Part shown: in pieces, positions 20,998 through 28,766 of the stretch
Layout: each line of letters opens with the position of its first letter
Position numbering within the stretch: position 1 is the first letter of the stretch
Assembly: GCA_020057245.1 (NCBI GenBank)
Contig: JAGVGD010000016.1
Coordinates: forward strand, 1-55,379
Reading direction: 5' to 3'
DNA from: Thiobacillus sp.
GTDB lineage: Bacteria; Pseudomonadota; Gammaproteobacteria; Burkholderiales; Thiobacillaceae
DNA length: 55,379 nt
Program-made: the position numbers and the translations under genes
The notes under the pieces: generated by a model
Seen by the model: the letters and a program-made list of their open reading frames with translations, nothing else
Database searches by the model: none
What the model was told of the DNA's origin: nothing

Positions 20998-21019
20998 AGC
21001 AATACTCCTTTAAATTAAA

Positions 21020-21325
21020 TTACAGCCAAGACTGGCAGCTTTTGTGTTCTGCGACCAGATCCACAAAACCAGCGTAATCCACGACATTGACTCCGTCCAG
21101 CACACGCGCAGCCATGCCACGCGCAGCCAGATCAGGACCGAGTGCGTAAATCTTGAGGTCAGCCGACGCTGCCTGGATTTTCGCTGCTGCCGCGCCGCCA
21201 GTCGTTGCCGCGTAAACCGCGTCTTCAATCAGCAAAACAGCAGAACCTTTAGTGGCCATAGCGAGGCAGCTTTCCAGCGATCCGCGATCTGTGGCCGATT
21301 TATTCACAATATGCAGCATGTTCAA
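21020..21325 (-). CDS. dsrH: DsrH (TusB-like)
   Basis: 'MLHIVNKSATDRGSLESCL', syntenic dsrEFH. Confidence 0.93.
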   Translation of the reverse strand: MNMLHIVNKSATDRGSLESCLAMATKGSAVLLIEDAVYAATTGGAAAAKIQAASADLKIYALGPDLAARGMAARVLDGVNVVDYAGFVDLVAEHKSCQSWL

Positions 21326-21330
21326 TCCCC

Positions 21331-21726
21331 TTAAAAGCTGATCACGACGTCTTGCTCAGCCATGAGATTTGCCATCTCATCGACGGAGAGCACCGTCACA
21401 TCAACAATCAGGTCATCCTCGGTCAAGCCACGTGCATCCATCGACGCTTGATCGACGTACAGCTTTTCGATGTCGTAGCCATCCAGCGCGCGATAGGTCT
21501 TGGAAAAATCCTTAACCTCGATGCCTTTGGTGTCAATGCCCTTCAGCAACTGATATACGCCGTCGTCGGTAAACACCATGCTCACATCCTGATCGAAAGC
21601 CGCCGTAATCAGCACAACTTCCAAACCCTCAAGCGCATACACGGTTCCGTGCGGCGCCTTGCGGTTCAGGAACATGAACTTCTTGACGATGCCAGAACCG
21701 TCATCCATCTCATCCATATCACTCAT
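21331..21726 (-). CDS. dsrF: DsrF (TusC-like)
   Basis: 'KKFMFLNRKAPHGTVYALEGLEVVLITAAFDQDVSMVF', syntenic dsrEFH. Confidence 0.94.
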   Translation of the reverse strand: MSDMDEMDDGSGIVKKFMFLNRKAPHGTVYALEGLEVVLITAAFDQDVSMVFTDDGVYQLLKGIDTKGIEVKDFSKTYRALDGYDIEKLYVDQASMDARGLTEDDLIVDVTVLSVDEMANLMAEQDVVISF

Positions 21727-21737
21727 CTCGTATTTCC

Positions 21738-22097
21738 TTAATCACCGAACGTCACGAGACGGTCGTACTGAATACCCATTTCCACTAATTGACCCAAACC
21801 CGAGATGCGGAAGTTGTCACCCAGAACGCCATCGGTGATGCCGCGACGCTGAGCAGCCGCCACACACACAACCAGATCAACGCCATAATCTGCAGCCAGT
21901 TTGGACCAGCGCGCACCCACATTACGATCGTCTTGCGGCGGCGTAGCCAGACGTGACGCGTTGTATACGCCATCGTGGTAGAAAAAAATACGCGGAACTT
22001 TATAACCCTTTTCGAGCGCGGTCCGCGCAAAAAGGTAGGCCGAATCACTTGCCTGGTGGCTGTAAGGCCCTTCGTTTACAAGAATACCGAATTGCAT
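21738..22097 (-). CDS. dsrE: DsrE (TusD-like)
   Basis: 'MQFGILVNEGPYSHQASDSAYLFARTALEKGYKVPRIFFYHDGVYNA' and 'DLVVCVAAAQRRGI'. Confidence 0.96.
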   Translation of the reverse strand: MQFGILVNEGPYSHQASDSAYLFARTALEKGYKVPRIFFYHDGVYNASRLATPPQDDRNVGARWSKLAADYGVDLVVCVAAAQRRGITDGVLGDNFRISGLGQLVEMGIQYDRLVTFGD

Positions 22098-22170
22098 GTA
22101 ACCACTCCGAAAAATCTATGCTTTTTTGATAGCAACCCCTCCGCGAACCCTTGCGGAGAGGAAGTCCTAA

Positions 22171-23241
22171 TTAGAAGCGGATATGTGCAGAAGCGTTCAG
22201 GTTGGCACGACCACCACGCCAGTTATCAATGTGATACTTGGTAAAGGGAAGGCCGGTTTTCTCGAAGAATGCGGGCCAGCCAATGCGGTCGATCCAGTCG
22301 ATCATGCGCTCCCAAGGCTTTCCGTCTTCCTTGTAGGTGGCGAGGATCTTTTTGACGACTTCAGCGACTTCCGGCCAACGCGGCGCGTTGTTCGGCAGAC
22401 CCGAGGCAACCAGCTTGTGGAAGGTCGGCTTGGAACGAGCGTTGGAGTTTTTGCCACCCACCCAGATTGCAATCTTGGAGTGTTCGGGATCGTTGATCTG
22501 CATCGGTGGGCAGGGCGGGAAGCACGCGCCACAGCAGATGCACTTCTTCTCGTCGACTTCCAGCGAGGGCTTGCCGTTCACCAGAGCGGGGCGGATTGCA
22601 GCCACCGGGCAACGTGCCACGACGGAGGGACGCTCACACACGTTGGCAACCAGATCGTGGTTGATCTTCGGCGGCTTGGTGTGCTGAACGATGATGGCGA
22701 TGTCGGCCTGGCCGCCGCAGTTGATCTCGCAGCAGGAGGTGGACAGCTTGACGCGGTTGGGCATCTCGCACTTGACGAAGTCGTCGTACAACTCGTCCAT
22801 CAGCGCCTTCACCACGCCGGAAGCGTCGGTGCCGGGGATGTCGCAGTGCAGCCAGCCCTGAGTGTGCGCAATCATCGACACCGAGTTGGCGGTGCCACCG
22901 ATGGGGTAACCCTTGTCGTTCAGCGCCTTGATCAGCGGCTCGACCTTGGCGCCGTCAGCAACCATATATTCAATATTGGAACGCGCGGTAAAACGCACGA
23001 AACCGTCGCCATACTGGTCGGCAATGTCAGCCAGTTCGCGAATGGTGTAGTGATCCATCTGGCGAGCCGTACCGGCCTTGACCGTCCAGACTTCGTCGCC
23101 CGATTCGGCACGGTGATACAGAACACCCGGCTTCGGATGGCTGTGGAATGCCCACTTGCCATAGTTTTTCACCATCACGGGGTGCATGTAGGGCATCGGA
23201 TCCGGTGCACCGGATTCGATAGGCGGACGCAGTTCTGCCAT
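22171..23241 (-). CDS. dsrB: Dissimilatory sulfite reductase beta subunit
   Basis: 'LSTSCCEINCGGQADIAIIVQHTKPPKI' siroheme/4Fe-4S motif and ferredoxin insert 'CICCGACFPPCPPM'. Confidence 0.98.
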   Translation of the reverse strand: MAELRPPIESGAPDPMPYMHPVMVKNYGKWAFHSHPKPGVLYHRAESGDEVWTVKAGTARQMDHYTIRELADIADQYGDGFVRFTARSNIEYMVADGAKVEPLIKALNDKGYPIGGTANSVSMIAHTQGWLHCDIPGTDASGVVKALMDELYDDFVKCEMPNRVKLSTSCCEINCGGQADIAIIVQHTKPPKINHDLVANVCERPSVVARCPVAAIRPALVNGKPSLEVDEKKCICCGACFPPCPPMQINDPEHSKIAIWVGGKNSNARSKPTFHKLVASGLPNNAPRWPEVAEVVKKILATYKEDGKPWERMIDWIDRIGWPAFFEKTGLPFTKYHIDNWRGGRANLNASAHIRF

Positions 23242-23323
23242 GTTATTTCTCCGACTAAATTAATGCATCAAGCTGATTCAATCCACAGGCCCGGCACATA
23301 CCGGACCCGCGACAAGTAAAACC

Positions 23324-24625
23324 TTAAGCAGCGGACTGCTTGTACTCGTTCCACTTCTCGACTTGCTCATCCCAGTCATCGGAACGGAAGTACGGATTGG
23401 AACGCGGTGCGTTGATCATGTTGGGGTCAACCGGAATATCCAGACCTTCAAGGAAATTGGTCAGACCGATACGCTCAATCATTTCACCAGTACGCTCGTG
23501 CTCCAGCGCATTTTCAGCGAAGAAGTCGAGAATGTTGCGAGCCAGTTCGTTCAGCTTCTCGAAGTCCTCGTCGGACTCAAGCTTCATGAACGGGATCACG
23601 ACGGTGCCCATGGAAGCGCCGATCTTCAGCACGCCCTTGCCACCCACCAAGATCGACACACCCTTGTCTTTACCGGGCAACAAGCCGCCGGGAATGACGT
23701 TCAGGCAATGCATGCAACGCACGCAGTTTTTGTTGTCGATGCACATTGCATTGCCGTCACCCAGATTGGCAACCGACACGCTTGCAGAAGCCTTGACATC
23801 ACTTGCCTTGACCAGGGTAATCGCCTTGGTCGGGCATTTGCTGACCACGTCATTAACCAGATCGGTCATGCCGTGTGCTTTGTAGTAATCCTGAACCTGC
23901 GCTTCGTTGACGCGGATGTTGTCGCGCCAAGTGCCGATGGTTGCCATGTCGGAACGCTGAATGGCGTTCATGCAGTCATTCGGGCAACCCGAGAACTTGA
24001 ACTTGAACTTGTAGGGCAGCGAAGGACGGTGCATGTCGTCCAGGTTGTTGTTAATGACGGTGCGCAGCGCTTTAGCTTCGTCATAGCAAGACATTTCGCA
24101 ACGCGACGCGCCAACACAGGACATCGAGGTACGCAGCGCAGGGCCCGCACCACCCAGGTCGAAACCCATTTCGTTGAAGGCATCGAACGCACCCTGCACG
24201 TCAGCGGTCTTGATGCCCTGGAACATGATGTCGCCGGACTGGCCGTGGAACGCGATCAGACCCGAACCACCTTTTTCGGACCACACGTCACACATTTTGC
24301 GCAGCAGATCGGAACTGTAATGCATGCCTGCGGGCGGTTGCACGCGCAGGGTGTGGAACTCGGCGGCCTCAGGGAACAGCGGCTTGTGGTCTGCATCTTT
24401 CAGCTCAGTGAAGCGGGGGATCACGCCACCACCGTAGCCGAACACACCAACCGTACCACCCTTCCAGTAACCAAACTTGGTCTGGTATGACGTTTCCAGC
24501 TGACCCATCAGGTCAACCATCATGTCGTTATCTTTAGCCAAACGCTTCAGGCCAGTCACGAAACTGGGCCACGGGCCGCTTTCGAGTTGGTCCAGATTGG
24601 GCGTATCAATCATTTGCTTTGCCAT
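23324..24625 (-). CDS. dsrA: Dissimilatory sulfite reductase alpha subunit
   Basis: 'MAKQMIDTPNLDQLESGPWPSFVTGLKRLA', 'SCVGASRCEMSCYDE', 'FSGCPNDCMNA'; ORF-track start at 24763 is probably an upstream extension. Confidence 0.98.
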   Translation of the reverse strand: MAKQMIDTPNLDQLESGPWPSFVTGLKRLAKDNDMMVDLMGQLETSYQTKFGYWKGGTVGVFGYGGGVIPRFTELKDADHKPLFPEAAEFHTLRVQPPAGMHYSSDLLRKMCDVWSEKGGSGLIAFHGQSGDIMFQGIKTADVQGAFDAFNEMGFDLGGAGPALRTSMSCVGASRCEMSCYDEAKALRTVINNNLDDMHRPSLPYKFKFKFSGCPNDCMNAIQRSDMATIGTWRDNIRVNEAQVQDYYKAHGMTDLVNDVVSKCPTKAITLVKASDVKASASVSVANLGDGNAMCIDNKNCVRCMHCLNVIPGGLLPGKDKGVSILVGGKGVLKIGASMGTVVIPFMKLESDEDFEKLNELARNILDFFAENALEHERTGEMIERIGLTNFLEGLDIPVDPNMINAPRSNPYFRSDDWDEQVEKWNEYKQSAA

Positions 24626-24846
24626 GGTCTTCTCTCCTAAGAAAATTTCGAAATGCCCGCTCAGGCAACTGCCCAACGGTATTCCAGCATCGTATTGGCT
24701 CGGCAGCCGCACCACCATCATTCTCTTGGGTAAACGAACTACTCCATGTGGGTAGGTTGACAATCACCCAAGCGAAGTAGACAAGTTTGCCCAATTCGGT
24801 AATGCCTTATTGACGCAAAGCGTGAGACATTACTTCCCCAACGCAT

Positions 24847-24891
24847 GTCCGCCACAAGAATCCATAAGAGTATTAAAATATTGTGGCGGAC
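24847..24891. repeat. 11-bp perfect inverted repeat in dsrA/cas6-like intergenic region
   Basis: GTCCGCCACAA (24847-24857) and TTGTGGCGGAC (24881-24891) around an AT-rich 23-nt spacer. Confidence 0.9.
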
Positions 24892-25005
24892 GCAAGCCCC
24901 TGTCCAAAACAGGGTTGAATTGCCGTCCTGCCCACGCAATCTGGGGCAGGCATCAATTTGATCTCGCCAGCACTATTTTCATCAATCACGCCTGAATTGA
25001 GTCCC

Positions 25006-25227
25006 ATGCCTGAAACCACTTCAATCGACAAGTTTCGACTCCCGTTTGGCGGCCAGGAAATCGAGTTCCAGAATTTTGTCCACGAATCGGGCGGCGTGCC
25101 TTTCCTGCGCATTCGCATCCGTGAGAACAAGCGATTCACCATTTTCGAGGTCGATCCGGGCAGCGCCCAGAAATGGGCTGACATCATGCAGGCATGGGCG
25201 AAGGAACATGCTGGTGATGCGCCATGA
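25006..25227 (+). CDS. Small conserved-looking protein (73 aa), unknown function
   Basis: ATG start MPETTSIDKFRLPFGGQEIEF; ATGA overlap with the next ORF indicates translational coupling. Confidence 0.75.
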   Translation: MPETTSIDKFRLPFGGQEIEFQNFVHESGGVPFLRIRIRENKRFTIFEVDPGSAQKWADIMQAWAKEHAGDAP

Positions 25228-25883
25228 ACTGGGCGAGCTGGCCTGAAGACAAGCCAGAGGAGTATGTCCCCGACATGATCGACCTCCAGTTCGATCTGGT
25301 GGGCACGACCATTCCTGCTGACAACGCTCTGTTACTGTCGGAAGCCTTGCTCACCCAATTGCCGTGGCTGGGCGACGACGACCGCATCGGCATTCAGCAC
25401 CTCAAAGGGGCTGAAACCAATACCGGCGACACCTCGCTCCACATCAACCGGCGTACCAAGCTGTTTCTGCGCGCCCCGAAATCACGCGTGCACGACCTGC
25501 AGCAGCTGGTGGGAAAAACGCTGGATCTGGCCGGCCACGATCTGCAGATCGGCAATTTCAAAACGCGCGCTTTCAGCCCATTCGGCAACATCTATGCCCA
25601 TTTCGTTGACACGGGCAGCGCCAGTGAAGAACAATTCGTGCAGGATGTCATGCGCGAACTGGATGGTCATTTCCAGATCCGCTGCGGGTTTATCTGCGGC
25701 AAGCGGCAGACCTTGAAAAGCGCGTCCGGGCCATTATTTGGCTACAGCCTGATGCTGCACGACGTTCCCCCACACAAATCCCTGCAGCTGCAGGATGAAG
25801 GAATGGGTCGAAACCGTTTGCTGGGCTGCGGAATTTTCATCCCGCACAAATCCATTGCGGCTGTTGTTCAGGCCAATATTTAG
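25224..25883 (+). CDS. Cas6/Cmx6-like RAMP-family protein (stand-alone)
   Basis: 'MIDLQFDLVGTTIPADNALLLSEALL', 'GKTLDLAGHDLQIGNF', 'PFGNIYAHFVD', and C-terminal glycine loop GMGRNRLLGCGIFIPHK matching the Cas6 GhGxxxxxGhG pattern. Confidence 0.75.
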   Translation: MNWASWPEDKPEEYVPDMIDLQFDLVGTTIPADNALLLSEALLTQLPWLGDDDRIGIQHLKGAETNTGDTSLHINRRTKLFLRAPKSRVHDLQQLVGKTLDLAGHDLQIGNFKTRAFSPFGNIYAHFVDTGSASEEQFVQDVMRELDGHFQIRCGFICGKRQTLKSASGPLFGYSLMLHDVPPHKSLQLQDEGMGRNRLLGCGIFIPHKSIAAVVQANI

Positions 25884-25922
25884 CATTTTCATTTTGCAAC
25901 CAACCGAAAAGGAGTAGAAACC

Positions 25923-26255
25923 ATGGGTTACATGTTGAACGGCGAAGAGTTCGAAACCGGCGAAGAAAACTTTCTGCTGGAAGCCAATTTCAGCGACGAA
26001 ATTGTCCCCGTCATCGCTGAGGCCGAAGGCATCAAGCTGACTGACGAGCATTGGCAAGTCGTCAACTATTTGCGTGAAAAGTATAAAGAGGACGGCCAGA
26101 CCCCGAACTTCCGCAACATGGTTGCCGAACTGGATGAACTGCATGAAGGCGTGGACTGGAAGAAAAAGCTGTACGAATTGTTCCCCAACATGCCCGCTCG
26201 CCAGGGCTGTCGCGTTGCCGGCCTGCCCAAGCCGTTTGGCAAGGGCGGCTACTAA
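25923..26255 (+). CDS. DsrC/TusE-family paralog lacking the penultimate Cys
   Basis: 'LTDEHWQVVNYLREKYKEDGQTPNFRNMV...LYELFPNMPARQGCRVAGLPKPFGKGGY'. Confidence 0.93.
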   Translation: MGYMLNGEEFETGEENFLLEANFSDEIVPVIAEAEGIKLTDEHWQVVNYLREKYKEDGQTPNFRNMVAELDELHEGVDWKKKLYELFPNMPARQGCRVAGLPKPFGKGGY

Positions 26256-26333
26256 TCGATAGCAGAGCCCGGAGCCGAGAGCCGGGCGTCTGCACGCACG
26301 GCTCTCCACTCCCGACTTTCAAGGCAGCACCCC

Positions 26334-27182
26334 ATGTTCAGCAATACCCTCGTCACCACTGAAGATCTGGCCGCCCATCTGGACGACCCGAACTGGGTCA
26401 TCCTGGATTGCCGTTTTACCCTCACCGACCCCGATGGCGGCAAGCTCACCTACGACAAGGCCCACATTCCGGGCGCGCGCTATGTGCATCTGGACAACGA
26501 TCTGTCTGCCCCCACCCACGAAACCAGCGGGCGCCATCCGCTGCCCGACCCGCGCGTACTGGCCGAGAGGCTTTGCGAATGGGGCGTCGGTGTCAACAAG
26601 CAGGTCGTGGTCTATGACGACAGTTACGGGTCCATGGCGACCCGGCTGTGGTGGATGATGCGCTGGCTCGGCCACCCCGGCGTGGCCTTGCTGGATGGCG
26701 GCTACCCGAAATGGGTGCGCGAGAAACGTCCGGTCAATGCCGAACAGCCAGTGCCGCACCGCGCTGCGTGTGCCTGCCTGCCGGAGCCAAGCCAGATCGT
26801 GACTGCGGTTGAAATCCTCCAGGCGTCGCACTCCGGCGAACAGCTCATCATCGATGCGCGTCCGGATCGCCGCTTCAGCGGTGAATACGAGCCGCTCGAT
26901 CCGGTGGCAGGCCACGTGCCTGGCGCCATCAACTATCCGTTCGACGAGAACCTCGATGTCGACGGCACCTACCTGCCGCCCGAGGCGCTGCGCGAGAACT
27001 ACCAGGCGCTGCTCAAAGGCCGTCCGGCCTGGCAGGTGCTGCACATGTGCGGCTCCGGCGTCACCGCCTGCCACAACATCCTGGCGATGGAAATCGCCGG
27101 CCTGCCCGGTTCACGGCTTTACCCCGGTTCCTGGAGCGAGTGGATCACCGATCCTGCCCGCCCCGTTGCCACAGGAGAATAA
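26334..27182 (+). CDS. Sulfurtransferase (two-domain rhodanese, 3-mercaptopyruvate sulfurtransferase type)
   Basis: Tandem rhodanese domains; active loop 'HMCGSGVTACHN' (CGSGVT of SseA/MST type). Confidence 0.93.
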   Translation: MFSNTLVTTEDLAAHLDDPNWVILDCRFTLTDPDGGKLTYDKAHIPGARYVHLDNDLSAPTHETSGRHPLPDPRVLAERLCEWGVGVNKQVVVYDDSYGSMATRLWWMMRWLGHPGVALLDGGYPKWVREKRPVNAEQPVPHRAACACLPEPSQIVTAVEILQASHSGEQLIIDARPDRRFSGEYEPLDPVAGHVPGAINYPFDENLDVDGTYLPPEALRENYQALLKGRPAWQVLHMCGSGVTACHNILAMEIAGLPGSRLYPGSWSEWITDPARPVATGE

Positions 27183-27185
27183 TTC

Positions 27186-27806
27186 ATGGCCATGCCCATC
27201 CGCGTCAAAACCATCTGGTTCAAGAAAGACGGCGACCGCAGCGCTGAAGAAATTGCCTCGGCCGTGGCCACCACCACCTGGCGCGTAGCCGACAAGGCCA
27301 TCGACAATCTGGGCCGCGAGAACTACGACATCATCACGCCCGAGCGGGGCTTCAAGCTGATTGCCGAATTTCTGGCTTTTCTGGCGCATTACTGCGATCG
27401 CATGGCATATGGATCGCTGTCGCCGGAACGCCGCCTGGCCGTCCTGCAGGCGCTCAGCAACAAGCTCGGCGAAGTAATGGAGCAAAACGTGCGCGAAGTG
27501 GTCGGCAAGGACGATCCGCGCAACTACAAGCAGGAATTCATCGATTTCCTCAACCGTCGTTTTGCCGACTACAGCGAATTCGAGTTCCCCGACGACGAAC
27601 GCGCCAGCTTCCCGGCCTTGCGTTTTCTCGGCCTGCAGATCCGCGACGAAATGGGCGACAACGACAAGACCTGGGTGATGGACCAGATCATGGATATCGA
27701 AATGCCCGAAATGATGGGCACGGTGCGCAAGAGCTTCAAGGGCCTGCTGTCCGACGCGCCGGTCAAGCGCGGTTTCGGCTCGCCCGACATGCTGCCACCG
27801 GAATAA
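27186..27806 (+). CDS. Conserved hypothetical protein (206 aa)
   Basis: Complete ORF, 3 nt after the sulfurtransferase and 7 nt before the TauD-like gene; no family recognised. Confidence 0.85.
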   Translation: MAMPIRVKTIWFKKDGDRSAEEIASAVATTTWRVADKAIDNLGRENYDIITPERGFKLIAEFLAFLAHYCDRMAYGSLSPERRLAVLQALSNKLGEVMEQNVREVVGKDDPRNYKQEFIDFLNRRFADYSEFEFPDDERASFPALRFLGLQIRDEMGDNDKTWVMDQIMDIEMPEMMGTVRKSFKGLLSDAPVKRGFGSPDMLPPE

Positions 27807-27813
27807 GGATCGC

Positions 27814-28719
27814 ATGGCTTCGCCGTTCGACCTCGCAGACGCCACGCGCTACCGCGCCTGGCGCGCAACCAAGCTCGCAACCTACCCCAAAAAAGTAGAC
27901 GAGCTGATCGTGCCGCTGGCCGATCCGCGCGCCCTGACGGCTGCCGAAACCACGGCCCTTGCCGCCGCCTGCGGGCGCGCCAACATGGCGTTCTATCACG
28001 CCCCCCACCTGCCCGCAGCCGACAAATCGCTGCCCCGACTGCTCGCGCAGCAACTGGGGCTGCACCGGCTCGAAGGCAACTACCTCGCCGACGAGGATGG
28101 ACTGTCGAGCATCACGCCGAGCGAAGATGAAGCCAGTCCGCGCGGCGAGTTCATCCCCTACACCCACAAGCCGATCAACTGGCACACCGACGGCTACTAC
28201 AACACGCTCGACCGGCGCATTCTCGGCATGACGCTGCACTGCGCGCAGGATGCCGAAACGGGTGGCGAGAACGCCCTGCTCGACCACGAAATCGCCTACA
28301 TCCAGCTGCGCGACATCAATCCGGACTTCATCGCCGCGCTGATGCAGCCTGACGCGATGACCATTCCCGCGCGCATGGACGAGGACAATATTGCCCGCGC
28401 CGAACAATCCGGCCCGGTATTTGCCGTCGACCCCGAACAGGGTTTCCTCTACATGCGCTACACCGCGCGCACCCGCTCGATCGTCTGGAAAGCCGATCCG
28501 ACCACGCAGGCTGCGGTCAAAACGCTGACCGAGATTCTCGCTGATTCGGAATACACGCTGACCGCCCGGATGACGCCCGGCATGGGGCTCATCTGCAACA
28601 ACGTACTGCATACCCGCAACGGGTTTTCCGATTCGCCCGGCCACCGCAGATTGCTGTATCGCGGACGCTATTACGACCGTTTGCGCTTTGATGCCGCCAC
28701 GCAAACGCGCCCCGCCTAG
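27814..28719 (+). CDS. TauD/TfdA-family Fe(II)/2-oxoglutarate dioxygenase
   Basis: '[10 protein letters not shown]' (HxD) and '[29 protein letters not shown]'. Confidence 0.9.
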   Translation: MASPFDLADATRYRAWRATKLATYPKKVDELIVPLADPRALTAAETTALAAACGRANMAFYHAPHLPAADKSLPRLLAQQLGLHRLEGNYLADEDGLSSITPSEDEASPRGEFIPYTHKPINWHTDGYYNTLDRRILGMTLHCAQDAETGGENALLDHEIAYIQLRDINPDFIAALMQPDAMTIPARMDEDNIARAEQSGPVFAVDPEQGFLYMRYTARTRSIVWKADPTTQAAVKTLTEILADSEYTLTARMTPGMGLICNNVLHTRNGFSDSPGHRRLLYRGRYYDRLRFDAATQTRPA

Positions 28720-28766
28720 CGGGAGCAGGTAAAATAGCGGCCTTTGTTTTTCGGCCGCCTGCCGTC

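Noticed and set aside
24626-24763. 46-aa N-terminal extension of dsrA
   Set aside because: Canonical DsrA start MAKQMIDTPNLDQ at 24625 with RBS; extension lies in the promoter region.
24626-28766. CRISPR array accompanying the Cas6-like gene
   Set aside because: No direct repeats with regular spacers seen around it or elsewhere in the window; only inverted repeats were found.
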